Source of the DNA: Streptomyces durocortorensis
Lineage (GTDB): Bacteria; Actinomycetota; Actinomycetes; Streptomycetales; Streptomycetaceae
DNA: 64,000 nt
Direction of reading: 5' to 3'
NCBI RefSeq assembly: GCF_031760065.1
Contig: NZ_CP134500.1
Span: 2,728,001-2,792,000 of the forward strand
Made by a program: the position numbers and the translations under genes. This document shows positions 37,514 through 46,939 of the stretch, piece by piece. The stretch's first letter is position 1; every line of letters starts with the position of its first letter. Below the pieces are notes generated by a model, which saw only the letters and a program-made list of their open reading frames with translations, was not told where the DNA came from and ran no database searches.

Positions 37514-38848
37514 CTACGGCCGCTGACCCCTGCCCGGCCCCCGCCCCGCCCGCTCCACCAGCAGCCAGCCGCACAGGGTCATCGCGACGGCCCCCGGGGC
37601 GCTGACCGGGATCGCGATCAGCAGGGCCGTGCGGCCCTCCAGCAGGCCGCCGAAGCCGACCATGGACAGGCCCAGCACGCCGAGCAGGCAGAGCGTCGCG
37701 CCCAGGGCCGCGAGGGGACCGTGGCCTGCGGCGGCGGCGGTGGGGACCGGGCGCTCGAAGGTGCGGAAGGCGGCCACGAGACCGGCGGTGAGGGCCGCGG
37801 CGAGCGCGATCCGCAGGGGGACCTGGGCCCACCAGGCGGCCGACGCGGGCTCGGGCAGCGGGGCGTCGAGGGCGAGCATCGCCCCGTACACCCCGAACAT
37901 CGCCGTGAGGTGCCAGAGGAACGCGGTCATCGCCACCCCGTTGGCGGCCACCACCGTGCGCCAGGCCCGGGGGCGCTCCAGCAGGCGGGCGGCCGGGGCG
38001 CGGAGCAGTTCGACCGCGCCGACGAGCCAGAGGCCGTGGCAGAGCAGGGCGAGGGTGGGCGGGGCCATGTTGCTGACCTTCTCGCCGGGCATCCCGACCA
38101 TGGACAGCGGGTACGGGCCGAACGCCACCAGCGCGGCGGCGGTGACCAGACCGCCACCGGCGAGCAGGGCGGGGCGGCGGAGGCGGAGGTGACCGTCGGC
38201 GCGCAGGAACCCGAGCTGGTGCACCGCCAGCCAGACGAACGCGAAGTTGAGGAACTCCACGTACGGGACTCCCGCCGCGAAGCGGAGGGCGTCCACAGCG
38301 GCGGCGGCCCCCGCCAGTGCGGCGAACGCCCCCCAGCCGTACCGCTCGTGCAGCCTCAGCAGCGGCGGGGTGAACGCGACCATCGCCAGGTAGATCCCGA
38401 TGAACCACAGCGGCTGGGTCACCATCCGCAGGGTGACGCCGCTCAGCCCGCCGCCCCCGCCGAGGAGCTGGACCAGCAGCGCCGCCGCGCCCCACACCAG
38501 GACGAAGACCATGGTGGGGCGCAGCAGCCGCTGGAGCCGGGCCCGCAGGAACGCCGAGTAGACGGAGTCCGTCGAGCCGCCGGGGCGCTTGCGGAGCAGG
38601 GAGCGGTAGGACAGCGCGTGCGAGAAGCCGCCGACGAAGAAGAACACCGGCATGACCTGGAGCAGCCAGGTCAGCGGCTGGAGCGCCGGAACGACCGCCA
38701 GCAGGTTGCCCACCCCGTCCGGGGTGACGGCTGCCATCAGCCAGTGGCCGAGGACGACCGCGGCGAGCGAGGCGACCCTCAGCAGGTCGACGTAGCGGTC
38801 CCGGGTGGCGGGCGTCGCCCCGGCCAGTTCACGAACACTTGATCCCAT
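37514..38848 (-). CDS. Acyltransferase-3 family membrane protein
   Basis: Predicted 444 aa with about ten membrane segments. It starts RDRYVDLLRVASLAAVVLGHW, the AT3 start with Arg and the catalytic-type His in the first helix, and contains PVFFFVGGFSHALSYR and PLWFIGIYLAM, as in OafA/YrhL-type O-acyltransferases. Such proteins acylate cell-surface sugars or secondary metabolites; the acceptor is unknown. Confidence 0.9.
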   Translation of the reverse strand: MGSSVRELAGATPATRDRYVDLLRVASLAAVVLGHWLMAAVTPDGVGNLLAVVPALQPLTWLLQVMPVFFFVGGFSHALSYRSLLRKRPGGSTDSVYSAFLRARLQRLLRPTMVFVLVWGAAALLVQLLGGGGGLSGVTLRMVTQPLWFIGIYLAMVAFTPPLLRLHERYGWGAFAALAGAAAAVDALRFAAGVPYVEFLNFAFVWLAVHQLGFLRADGHLRLRRPALLAGGGLVTAAALVAFGPYPLSMVGMPGEKVSNMAPPTLALLCHGLWLVGAVELLRAPAARLLERPRAWRTVVAANGVAMTAFLWHLTAMFGVYGAMLALDAPLPEPASAAWWAQVPLRIALAAALTAGLVAAFRTFERPVPTAAAAGHGPLAALGATLCLLGVLGLSMVGFGGLLEGRTALLIAIPVSAPGAVAMTLCGWLLVERAGRGPGRGQRP

Positions 38849-38888
38849 GGGGGTACGGTCGCGTGCGCGGGCCGGGGTGCGGCAGCGT

Positions 38889-38919
38889 CCTCGTACTCAC
38901 TTGCTCGGTGAGTACGAGG
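38889..38919 (-). terminator. Terminator hairpin after ispE
   Basis: A perfect 12-bp stem CCTCGTACTCAC/GTGAGTACGAGG with a 7-base loop, 22 bases past the ispE stop. Confidence 0.75.
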
Positions 38920-38940
38920 GGCAGGAAGGTCCGAGGGGCG

Positions 38941-39834
38941 TCAGATCACGTGCGCGCCCGGCGCGGGCGACACCGCCACCCGCGCGCTGCGGCAGGTGCC
39001 GGACGTCAGCAGCACGTCGGCCACCTTGAGGGCCACCGACTCGTCCTCGACCAGGAACGCCGTCGTCGGGCCCGAGCCGGAGACCAGGGCGGCCAGGGCC
39101 CCCGCCGCCGTGCCCGCCGCCAGGGTGTCCGCGAGGGAGGGGCGCAGGGAGAGCGCGGCGGGCTGGAGGTCGTTGCCCAGGGCGGCCGCGAGTGCGCCGG
39201 AGTCGCCCGAGCGCAGGGCGGCGAGCAGGGCGGGGGACGCGGTCGGCTCGGGGACCTCGGTGTCCGCCGTGAGGCGGTCGAACTCGCCGTACACCGCGGG
39301 CGTGGAGAGGCCGCCGTCCGCCACCGCGAAGACCCAGTGGAAGGTGCCGCCCACCTCGATCGGGGTCAGCTTCTCGCCGCGTCCGGTGCCGAGCGCGGCC
39401 CCGCCGACCAGGCTGAACGGCACGTCGCTGCCCAGGTCCGCGCAGATCGCGAGGAGTTCGTCGCGGCTCGCGCCGGTCCCCCACAGGGCGTCGCACGCGA
39501 CCAGGGCGGCCGCCCCGTCGGCGCTGCCGCCCGCCATGCCGCCCGCGACCGGGATGTCCTTGGCGATGTGGAGGTGGACGGCGGGTTCGATGCCGTACCG
39601 CTCGGCCAGCGCGAGGGCGGCCCGGGCGGCGAGGTTGGTGGTGTCCAGCGGGACCTGGGCGGCGTCCGGACCGGAGCAGGTGATGCGCAGCTCGTCGGCG
39701 GGGGTGGCGGTGACCTCGTCGTACAGGCCCACGGCGAGGAAGACGTTGGCCAGGTCGTGGAAGCCGTCGGGGCGGGCGGCGCCCACGGCGAGCTGGACGT
39801 TGACCTTGGCGGGGACGCGGACGGTGACGCTCAC
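38941..39834 (-). CDS. ispE: 4-diphosphocytidyl-2-C-methyl-D-erythritol kinase
   Basis: Predicted 297 aa from a GTG in a GTGA overlap with ksgA. GHMP kinase of the MEP isoprenoid pathway: [14 protein letters not shown] at the start, ATP loop [17 protein letters not shown], and [12 protein letters not shown] near the end. It phosphorylates CDP-methylerythritol. ksgA-ispE is a conserved actinobacterial order. Confidence 0.96.
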   Translation of the reverse strand: MSVTVRVPAKVNVQLAVGAARPDGFHDLANVFLAVGLYDEVTATPADELRITCSGPDAAQVPLDTTNLAARAALALAERYGIEPAVHLHIAKDIPVAGGMAGGSADGAAALVACDALWGTGASRDELLAICADLGSDVPFSLVGGAALGTGRGEKLTPIEVGGTFHWVFAVADGGLSTPAVYGEFDRLTADTEVPEPTASPALLAALRSGDSGALAAALGNDLQPAALSLRPSLADTLAAGTAAGALAALVSGSGPTTAFLVEDESVALKVADVLLTSGTCRSARVAVSPAPGAHVI

Positions 39835-40721
39835 TTGTCGCCCCCGGAAAGCTCGGACGCCTCAGGCTTGTTCTCCGCGATCGCCGCGAACTCCTCGACG
39901 GTCAGCGCCTCGCCGCGCGCCTGCGGGGAGACCCCGGCGGCGACGAGCGCGGCCTCGGCGGCGGGCGCGGAGCCCGCCCAGCCGGACAGGGCCGCGCGCA
40001 GCGTCTTGCGGCGCTGGGCGAAGGCGGCGTCCACGACCGCGAAGACCTCGGCGCGGGACGCGGTGGTGGCGATGGGCTCGGTGCGCCGGACGAGCGAGAC
40101 GAGGCCGGAGTCGACGTTCGGGGCGGGCCAGAACACGTTGCGGCCGATGGCCCCGGCGCGCTTGACGTCCGCGTACCAGTTGGCCTTCACCGACGGCACG
40201 CCGTAGACCTTGTTGCCGGGGCGGGCGGCGAGGCGGTCGGCGACCTCGGACTGGACCATGACGAGGGTGCGTTCGATGCTGGGGAAGCGCTCCAGGATGG
40301 TGAGCAGGACCGGCACGGCCACGTTGTACGGGAGGTTCGCCACCAGTGCGGTGGGCGCCGGGCCCGGCAGCTCGGTGACCAGCATCGCGTCCGAGTGGAC
40401 GAGGGCGAAGCGGTCGGCGCGCTCCGGCATCCGGGCGTTCACCGTGGCGGGCAGGGCGGCCGCGAGGACGTCGTCGATCTCGACCGCGATCACCCGGTCC
40501 GCCGCCTCCAGCAGCGCCAGGGTCAGCGAGCCGAGCCCGGGGCCGACCTCGACGACGACGTCGTCCGGGCGGACCCCGGCCGTGCGCACGATGCGGCGGA
40601 CGGTGTTGGCGTCGATGACGAAGTTCTGACCGCGCTGCTTGGTGGGGCGTACGCCCAGCTTCGCGGCCAGGTCGCGGATGTCTGCGGGGCCCAGGAGGGC
40701 GTCGGGCTCTGTGCTGCTCAC
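39831..40721 (-). CDS. rsmA: 16S rRNA dimethyladenosine transferase
   Basis: Predicted 296 aa from a GTG at 40721 that overlaps the stop of the Rpf-like gene (GTGA). Also called KsgA. It dimethylates two adjacent adenosines near the 3' end of 16S rRNA. Motifs: [20 protein letters not shown] loop [15 protein letters not shown] and the N6-adenine signature NLPYNVAVP. Loss of this enzyme gives kasugamycin resistance in other bacteria. Confidence 0.96.
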   Translation of the reverse strand: MSSTEPDALLGPADIRDLAAKLGVRPTKQRGQNFVIDANTVRRIVRTAGVRPDDVVVEVGPGLGSLTLALLEAADRVIAVEIDDVLAAALPATVNARMPERADRFALVHSDAMLVTELPGPAPTALVANLPYNVAVPVLLTILERFPSIERTLVMVQSEVADRLAARPGNKVYGVPSVKANWYADVKRAGAIGRNVFWPAPNVDSGLVSLVRRTEPIATTASRAEVFAVVDAAFAQRRKTLRAALSGWAGSAPAAEAALVAAGVSPQARGEALTVEEFAAIAENKPEASELSGGDK

Positions 40722-42148
40722 CCGGTAAGCCTACGGCCGCAGTGCGGCCACGGACTCGCCCCCCGCTGTACGTACAGCTTCTTCGCCCGGTACGTCTGCT
40801 CGGCGGCGGGCGCGTCCTGGGGGCGTCCGCTGCCGCCGAGGGACTGCCAGGTCCGGGTGTCGAACTGGTACAGCCCCCCGTAGGTGCCGCTCGGATCGAC
40901 CGCCCCCGGCCGCCCGCCCGACTCGCAGGCGGCCAGCGCGCCCCAGTTCAGCCCGTCCGCCCCGGCGACCGAGTCGGGTCGCTGCCGGGTGCCGGTGCGG
41001 ACGACGCGGCTGACCGGCCGGCGGACCAGTTCCTCCGCGGTCCTGCGGGGCTTCTGGCGGACCCCGTTGACGGTGCGGACGGTGTACGTGACCCGGCGCA
41101 CCCCGTTGCGGCCCGCCCGCTCCACGACCTCGACGCCCCGGAACAGCTCGGGGTCCTCGCTGCGTTCGACGGCGTACGGGACCGTCTCCTCGCGCACCTC
41201 GCGGGTGTCGGTGATCCGCATGACGGAGATCGTCTGGCCGTCGCGCGGGAAGCTTGCGGGGTCCACGGAGGTGGTGTCCTGGCCGTGCAGCGTGATGCCC
41301 GCCTCGGCGACGGCCTCGCGGACGCTGGCCGCGTTGGTGCGCAGGGTGCGTTCCTGGCCGTCGGCCATGAAGGTCACGGTGCGTTCGGTGCGGACGGTGA
41401 GGGTCAGGCCGGTGCGGCCGATCGGTGCGGAGCGGGCGGTGGAGAGGTACGCCCCCTCCACGCGGACCCCGAATTCGCGCAGGGCCCCGGCCACGGTTCC
41501 GGCGGTCGTCCACGCCTGGTGGCGGACGCCGTCGAGGGTGAGGGTGATCGGCCGCCCGTAGCGGACGACGACCTCGTCGCCGTGGTCGAGGGCCGTGCCG
41601 GGGGCCGGGAAGACGGCGTCGTGCGCGCCGACGGTGACGCCCTCGTCCGCCAGGAGCTCGGTGACGTCGTCGGCGAAGGTGTGCAGGGTCCGGGGTGTGC
41701 CGTCGACGCTGAGGCGGACCGCCTTGTCGTTGGCGACGAACGCGGTGGTGCCGCCCGCCAGGAACGCGACGACCAGGGCCCGGGGGAGAAGGCGCCGCAG
41801 ACTCTCGGGGTTCGCGACGAGCGTCCGGCGCCGCTTGGCCGCACGCCGGGACCCGGACCCGGCCCCGGTGCGCGAGGGCGACTGGCGCGGGACAGAGGAG
41901 GGAGGGGCCGGGAGGAGAGTGTCGGTGAGCCGGGTGCCGGGGAGCGGGAAACCGGTGAGCGGGGTGTCCACCATGGTCGGGTCGTGCACCGCCCCGGCGG
42001 CCCAGGTCCCCTCGACGACGGTCAGCTGCTCGTGGAACCCGTCCGGCGCGGGCGGGGCGTACGGGGCCGGGGCGAGCGGCGGCGCGAGTGCCGTGCGCCC
42101 CCTCCGTCCGCCGCGCGCTGCCCGGTGACTGCCCTGTGAAGTGCTCAC
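40718..42148 (-). CDS. Resuscitation-promoting-factor-like lytic transglycosylase with DUF348 and G5 domains
   Basis: Predicted 476 aa from a GTG at 42148. Layout: cytoplasmic Pro-rich 1-100, basic stretch and membrane helix about 122-142 ([19 protein letters not shown]), three DUF348 repeats (about 145-325), a G5 domain (about 325-400) and a C-terminal Rpf domain ([13 protein letters not shown] with catalytic Glu, [16 protein letters not shown]). It would cleave peptidoglycan outside the cell, aiding spore germination or growth. RpfB-like by architecture; overlaps rsmA by GTGA. Confidence 0.93.
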   Translation of the reverse strand: MSTSQGSHRAARGGRRGRTALAPPLAPAPYAPPAPDGFHEQLTVVEGTWAAGAVHDPTMVDTPLTGFPLPGTRLTDTLLPAPPSSVPRQSPSRTGAGSGSRRAAKRRRTLVANPESLRRLLPRALVVAFLAGGTTAFVANDKAVRLSVDGTPRTLHTFADDVTELLADEGVTVGAHDAVFPAPGTALDHGDEVVVRYGRPITLTLDGVRHQAWTTAGTVAGALREFGVRVEGAYLSTARSAPIGRTGLTLTVRTERTVTFMADGQERTLRTNAASVREAVAEAGITLHGQDTTSVDPASFPRDGQTISVMRITDTREVREETVPYAVERSEDPELFRGVEVVERAGRNGVRRVTYTVRTVNGVRQKPRRTAEELVRRPVSRVVRTGTRQRPDSVAGADGLNWGALAACESGGRPGAVDPSGTYGGLYQFDTRTWQSLGGSGRPQDAPAAEQTYRAKKLYVQRGASPWPHCGRRLTG

Positions 42149-42303
42149 GCCGCTCCCGAAGTTCCACCCGCCGACCCCCCAGGGCCACAGGGCCCCGCGG
42201 CCCTGGTGCGCCCGGGACGATAGCGGAGCCGCGGTGACTCTCCAAAGCGATACGGCTACTCAGGGTCGCCGTGTCGGGCGCGCCGGGAAGATCTCCGGGG
42301 CCC

Positions 42304-43170
42304 TCAGAAGTCGAACGCGCGTGCCGTGTTGTCGTAGATCGCGGCGGCCAGCGCGTCCTCGTCCAGGCCCTTCACCTCGGCCATGGCGCGCAGCGTGACC
42401 GGAATGAGGTACGGCGCGTTGGGCCGTCCGCGGTACGGGGCGGGAGTGAGGAAGGGCGCGTCCGTCTCGACGAGGACCAGCTCGGTGGGGGCGACGGCGA
42501 GCGCCTCGCGCAGCGGCTGGGCGTTCTTGAAGGTCACGTTGCCCGCGAAGGACATGAAGTATCCGGCGCTCGCGCAGATCCGGGCCATGTCGGCGTCACC
42601 GGAATAGCAGTGGAACACGGTCCGCTCGGGCGCGCCCGCGTCCGCCAGCACCCGCAGGACGTCCGCGTGCGCGTCGCGGTCGTGGATGACCAGCGCCTTG
42701 CCGTGCCGCTTGGCGATCTCGATGTGGGCGCGGAACGACTCCTCCTGGGCGGCGACGCCCTCGGGGCCCGTACGGAAGAAGTCCAGACCGGTCTCGCCGA
42801 CCCCGCGCACGTGGTCGAGGGCGGCCAGCGCGTCGATCTCCGCGAGCGCCTCGTCCAGCGCCGCCTTGCCGCCGGGCTCCCGGGCGCCCTGCCGCGCGGT
42901 GCCCTCGACGTCCCCGTGGACGATGCGCGGGGCCTCGTTGGGGTGCAGGGCGACCGAGGCGTGGACGGCGGCGTGGGCGGCCGCGGTCTCGGCGGCCCAA
43001 CGGGAGCCCGCCACGTCACAGCCCACCTGGACCACCGCCGTGACGTTCACCGCGGCGGCCCGGGCGAGGGCCTCCTCGACGGTGGCGTCCTGCATGTCCA
43101 GATGGGTGTGGGAGTCGGCGACCGGAACCCGCAGGGGCTCGGGCAGCGGCGGGGCTTCGGTACGGCTCAT
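42304..43170 (-). CDS. tatD: TatD-family metal-dependent deoxyribonuclease
   Basis: Predicted 288 aa. TIM-barrel hydrolase: metal ligands in ADSHTHLD, GLDFF, IHDRDAHAD, FHCYSG and VETDAP. TatD proteins are 3'-5' exonucleases or D-tyrosyl-tRNA-type hydrolases. 155 bases upstream of the rpf-like gene on the same strand. Confidence 0.94.
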   Translation of the reverse strand: MSRTEAPPLPEPLRVPVADSHTHLDMQDATVEEALARAAAVNVTAVVQVGCDVAGSRWAAETAAAHAAVHASVALHPNEAPRIVHGDVEGTARQGAREPGGKAALDEALAEIDALAALDHVRGVGETGLDFFRTGPEGVAAQEESFRAHIEIAKRHGKALVIHDRDAHADVLRVLADAGAPERTVFHCYSGDADMARICASAGYFMSFAGNVTFKNAQPLREALAVAPTELVLVETDAPFLTPAPYRGRPNAPYLIPVTLRAMAEVKGLDEDALAAAIYDNTARAFDF

Positions 43171-43233
43171 GCCGACGATCGTACGAGGGCCCGGCCCCCG
43201 TACGTCATCGGCGTCCGGCGCACCAGGGGGATG

Positions 43234-43593
43234 TCACCTGCGGTGGAACGGATGGAGGAGGTCCGACAGCCGCCAGTGGTGCTCCGGGGCGGCGGCGACG
43301 GACACCGCCCGGTCCTCCGCCTCGCGCGGCGCGGACTGCTTGCGCAGGAGCTCCTGGACACCGGCGACCCGCCCCGCCCGCATGATGCGCACCACGTGTC
43401 CGCCGCAGTTGGTGCAGGTGGGCGTGGAGAGCGGGGACGGCACACGCTCGCCGTCGGCCGTGTAGACGACGAAGTCGTGGCCGTGGACGTCCGTGTGGTG
43501 CTGTATCTCGTAGGACTGCTCCCAGCCGTATCCGCACCTCATGCAGGCGAAGGCGTACGCCTCATGGACGGTGGTCGCTGCGATCTCGCTCAT
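43234..43593 (-). CDS. Small protein with a two-CxxC zinc ribbon
   Basis: Predicted 119 aa from the ATG at 43593, with AGGAG upstream; longer starts lack a site. CMRCGYGWEQSYEIQHH and CTNCGGHVVRI form a probable zinc ribbon; the C-terminus is basic and His-rich (SDLLHPFHRR). Function unknown. Confidence 0.75.
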   Translation of the reverse strand: MSEIAATTVHEAYAFACMRCGYGWEQSYEIQHHTDVHGHDFVVYTADGERVPSPLSTPTCTNCGGHVVRIMRAGRVAGVQELLRKQSAPREAEDRAVSVAAAPEHHWRLSDLLHPFHRR

Positions 43594-44045
43594 ACCCGCT
43601 CCTCTTGGCCGCCGGTCACGCGCTCCGGGGACGGCCGGCCCGCCCGAGGGGTTCGAACAGGTGGCCCGTCCCTTCCAGTGGACACCTGGACACGGATGGA
43701 CGCACCAGCTCAGGGCCGATATTGGTGCGTTCTTGGCCTCCTTTTGCCGCCCTTTGCCCCCGCATGGCGCGGGAGAGGTGCGCAGCAGGACAGACCGTGA
43801 CCGCCGGGTCACCGAGCGCCCCTGTTCGCGCCGGGAGCCGAGCGTGAACGCGCCCGCGCACGACCCCCGTGCCCACTCCTCCCCCTCCCCGAATTTCCGG
43901 CCTTTTATGCCGACCCCACCCCGGGAATTCATCATTCAATTGAATGCGTAATTTCCACGGATGTCGCAGCCCGATTTGCGGCACCCCCATTCCTGCTTTT
44001 CACTCATTACGTCCACCCCATTTCCCACAGGACGGGGAACAACCC
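43594..44045. promoter_or_regulatory. Spacer with an AT-rich palindrome before the peptide operon
   Basis: No gene is seen in 452 bases. Around 43905-44030 the DNA is clearly less GC-rich than its surroundings and holds CATTCAATTGAATG (43933-43946), a perfect 14-base palindrome 100 bases before the 58-aa peptide gene. It is a candidate operator. The left part serves the minus-strand zinc-ribbon gene. Confidence 0.55.
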
Positions 44046-44222
44046 ATGTACACGACGGACACCACTGCCACCGACATCGAGCTCGATCTCGACGCGGCCC
44101 TCAACCCGGGCGAGGCCGAGGGGCTGTACCGGGACTCGCGCGAATGCGCGTACCTCGCGCTCCTCGCGGGCGGCGGCGCTCTGCTGCTCTCGCCCCCGAC
44201 CCCGCGCCCGAAGAAGGGCTAG
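44046..44222 (+). CDS. 58-aa peptide, candidate precursor of a modified peptide
   Basis: Starts at the ATG at 44046, after GGACGGGGAA. The first 30 residues are acidic and leader-like (DIELDLDAALNPGEAEG). The rest has one Cys (C34), a Leu/Ala/Gly core (YLALLAGGGALLLS) and the tail PPTPRPKKG. It is 10 bases before an unknown gene and heads an operon of five genes. The leader-plus-core form fits a ribosomally made, modified peptide, but no known RiPP class is recognised. A small membrane-associated protein is the alternative. Confidence 0.6.
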   Translation: MYTTDTTATDIELDLDAALNPGEAEGLYRDSRECAYLALLAGGGALLLSPPTPRPKKG

Positions 44223-44232
44223 TCGTCGCCAC

Positions 44233-44934
44233 ATGGACCAGACACATGCCTCGTCCCCGCTGGCGGGCGCCGTGCATGACCTGGCAACAGAGGTGGTCCT
44301 CGCTCTGCGGAGCGGGGACCACCTCGCCACGGTGTGCGGCGCGGCGGGAATCGACGAGGAGAACCGGACCGGAATCGCCGCCGTGCGGGTCATCGGGGCC
44401 GACCTGCTGCTGCCCAGTGTTCTCCACGGACGTCATCCGCATCCGGGCGACGTCGCCGTGCTCGACCGGGCGGTACGGGAGTTCCCGCCCAAGCCCGACG
44501 CTCCGGCCGCCACGGCCTGGAGCCACTGGCACATGATCTCCACGCTCCAGCGGATCGCGCCCCCGTCCCCGGGCACCCCCGGTGCGTACGAGGAGCCCGA
44601 CGCCGCCTGGCTGGAGGAGGCCCCCTGGCAGGCGTTCACCCACCAGCTGTCCGTCCTGGCCCCCCTCGCCGTCCCGGCCTCCCCCTCAGCCGTCCAGCGG
44701 GCCGCGGCGAACCGTGCCGTCGACCTGTCGCGCGGCTTCGTCCGCGCGGTCCGGCGGCGCGACTGGCTCCAGGCGGCGGGCGCGGGCCGCTGGCTCGCGG
44801 CCGTCGGCGGCGAACCGGCGACGCTGGGCCTGGAGCGCGGCCTGGACTTCGTCGAGCTGATGGGCGGCCACGACCCCCGCGTCACCCTCCAGGTGCGGGC
44901 CGCCCGGCTGATGGCCGAGGCGAGAGCACGATGA
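44233..44934 (+). CDS. Unknown 233-aa protein of the peptide operon
   Basis: Not recognised. Mostly helical and soluble, with Trp-rich segments (ATAWSHWHMISTL, EEAPWQAFTHQLSVLAPLAVP). No signal, membrane segment or known catalytic motif. It overlaps the next gene by ATGA. Given its place right after the peptide gene it could bind the peptide or help its modification. Confidence 0.8.
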   Translation: MDQTHASSPLAGAVHDLATEVVLALRSGDHLATVCGAAGIDEENRTGIAAVRVIGADLLLPSVLHGRHPHPGDVAVLDRAVREFPPKPDAPAATAWSHWHMISTLQRIAPPSPGTPGAYEEPDAAWLEEAPWQAFTHQLSVLAPLAVPASPSAVQRAAANRAVDLSRGFVRAVRRRDWLQAAGAGRWLAAVGGEPATLGLERGLDFVELMGGHDPRVTLQVRAARLMAEARAR

Positions 44935-46010
44935 CGGCGACCGCGACGCAGGGCCCCCGGGGGCGCCCGGACCCCCGAAGCCGCTCGGGCCGGCCTCCCG
45001 GGGACCACGCCTCGCCCGGCACCTCCCCCTCCCCCGGCGCCGCGCTCGCCGTCCTGCCCCGCGTCCTGAGCCGGGCCCTCGCCTGGACCGACGCCCACCG
45101 GAGCCACTTCACGCTCCCCGACGACGTCCTGGAACCCCACACCCAGGTCAACGCCACCCTCAAACCCCTCGGTGAACTCGCCCAGCTCGGCTCCACGATC
45201 CGCCGCGCCACCGCCCCGGGCACCCCGGAACACGAGCTGGCCGGGGACCTCGTCACGTACGCCTGGCAGCAGGTCGCGCGAGGCGACCTCCTCCTGGAGC
45301 TGCTGCGCGCCGAGCCGTTCGCCGCGTACCCGTACGAGATCTACGCCGCCTTCGCCGGGTACGGGCTGCGCCACGAGGGCTTCGAGGCGCTCGCCCGCCC
45401 GCTCACCGCGACGCGCGCCTGGGCCCACACCGAGCAGCACGCCAACCGGCAGCTCGGCCTGGTCAACTCCGAGCGGCGGGTGGGGGTGGTGACCCATACG
45501 GACGCCGGCGGGGTCCTGTCCCGGACCTGGCTGGGCGGTCTCTCGGAGCCGTGGATGTTCGAGGGCCCGTCCGGCTACGCGCTGACCCACACCGTCTTCC
45601 ACCTCACCGACTGGGGCCGGATGCCGGACCGCGTCCCGGAGAGGATCGACGGCTATCTGCGGACCTGGCTGCCCGCGTGGGCCGACGGCTGTCTGGAGAG
45701 CGGGCAGTGGGATCTGACCGGCGAGCTGCTGGCGGTGGCGGCCGCCCTGCCGGGGCCACCGCCGACGGCCCTGCTGGACGCGGTCTGGCCGGTGCTCGCC
45801 GACGTACAGCACACGAGCGGCTGCGTCCCGGAGACGGGCGTACCGGTGCGCGAGGACGCGCCACCGGACCCGTACCCCTTCATCGACTGCTACCACTCCA
45901 CGCTCGTCACGGCCTTCGCGGCGGCCCTGTCCCTGAGGTCGCTGCGGTCGCCGGGGCCGACGCGGCAGACGGACGAGGCCGGGCCCGGCCGGGAAAGGCA
46001 CACCCCATGA
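44931..46010 (+). CDS. DUF6895-like protein, first copy
   Basis: Predicted 359 aa from the ATG in an ATGA overlap. After a Pro/Gly/Arg-rich leader of about 40 residues it is helical. It shares with the next protein THTVFHLTDWG and an end motif xYHxTLVxAFAxALxxR, plus LxPLGELAxxGxxxR near the start. The repeated helix pairs suggest an alpha/alpha toroid, a fold used by some cyclases. I recall the name DUF6895 for this family; no activity is known to me. Conserved His and Asp could be catalytic. Confidence 0.7.
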   Translation: MTATATQGPRGRPDPRSRSGRPPGDHASPGTSPSPGAALAVLPRVLSRALAWTDAHRSHFTLPDDVLEPHTQVNATLKPLGELAQLGSTIRRATAPGTPEHELAGDLVTYAWQQVARGDLLLELLRAEPFAAYPYEIYAAFAGYGLRHEGFEALARPLTATRAWAHTEQHANRQLGLVNSERRVGVVTHTDAGGVLSRTWLGGLSEPWMFEGPSGYALTHTVFHLTDWGRMPDRVPERIDGYLRTWLPAWADGCLESGQWDLTGELLAVAAALPGPPPTALLDAVWPVLADVQHTSGCVPETGVPVREDAPPDPYPFIDCYHSTLVTAFAAALSLRSLRSPGPTRQTDEAGPGRERHTP

Positions 46011-46939
46011 GCAGCAGCGGCATCCAGCAGATCCACGACGTCGGGGCGAAGGCCCTGGGCTGGCTGTACGAGCACCGGGAAGGGTTCCGGCTGGAGGCCG
46101 ACCCGGCCCCGGAGGCAGGGATGCTGGACCGGTTCAAGCCGCTGGGCGAGCTCGCGCTGATCGGCAAGGTCATCTTCCGCGAGGGCGTGGCGGGCTCCCA
46201 GCAGTCCGCGCTCGCCCACAAGCTGCTGGACCACGCCTGGCACGAGCTGCTGGGCTCCGGGGCGCGGCTGCTGGAGGGCCAGCGGCGCGAACCGCTCTCG
46301 CCGGTGCCGCTGGAGGTCTACGTACCGTTCCGGGAGCTCGGCTACCGGCAGCCCGACCTGGAGTCCGCGATCCGGCTCAACCACCGGCTGGCCAGCTGGG
46401 CGGCGCTGGAGGTGCTGCCGGTGCGGCGGCTCGGCCTGAGCGCGATCGAGCGGCGGTTCGGGGTGGAGCCGAGCGTCCCGGAGACGGCGGCGCTGGCCCG
46501 CACCTGGCTGGCGCGGCGGCCCGAGCCGTGGACGGTCGAGGGCCACATCGGCTACGACATCACGCACACGGTCTTCCACCTCACGGACTGGGGCGAGAAG
46601 CCCGCGGGCCTTCCCGCCGACATCGCCGACTACCTGGGGCTGTGGCTGCCCACCTGGCTGGACGACTGGCTGGACCTGAAACGCTGGGACCTGCTGGGCG
46701 AGCTGCTGGTGGTCGACGCCTGCCTGCCGTCCCCGACGCTGGACCCGGCGGCCTGGCAGGGGTTCGCGCAGGCCCAGCGGCCGGACGGGGCGATGCCGGT
46801 GGTGGGCGGGATGCCGGAGGGCGACGAGGAGACGGTGTTCGACCTCGTCTACCACCCCACGCTGGTCGCCGCGTTCGCCTCGGCGCTCGCGATGTCCCGC
46901 GCCCTGTCCGGCCTCAGCGCCGAACCGGCCCCGGCATGA
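46007..46939 (+). CDS. DUF6895-like protein, second copy
   Basis: Predicted 310 aa, ATGA-coupled on both sides. Paralogue of the preceding protein: FKPLGELALIGKVIFR, YDITHTVFHLTDWGEKP and LVYHPTLVAAFASALA align with it, while the N-terminal leader is absent. Sequence identity looks low outside these motifs, so the two are probably old partners (a heterodimer is possible) rather than a recent duplication. Confidence 0.72.
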   Translation: MSSSGIQQIHDVGAKALGWLYEHREGFRLEADPAPEAGMLDRFKPLGELALIGKVIFREGVAGSQQSALAHKLLDHAWHELLGSGARLLEGQRREPLSPVPLEVYVPFRELGYRQPDLESAIRLNHRLASWAALEVLPVRRLGLSAIERRFGVEPSVPETAALARTWLARRPEPWTVEGHIGYDITHTVFHLTDWGEKPAGLPADIADYLGLWLPTWLDDWLDLKRWDLLGELLVVDACLPSPTLDPAAWQGFAQAQRPDGAMPVVGGMPEGDEETVFDLVYHPTLVAAFASALAMSRALSGLSAEPAPA

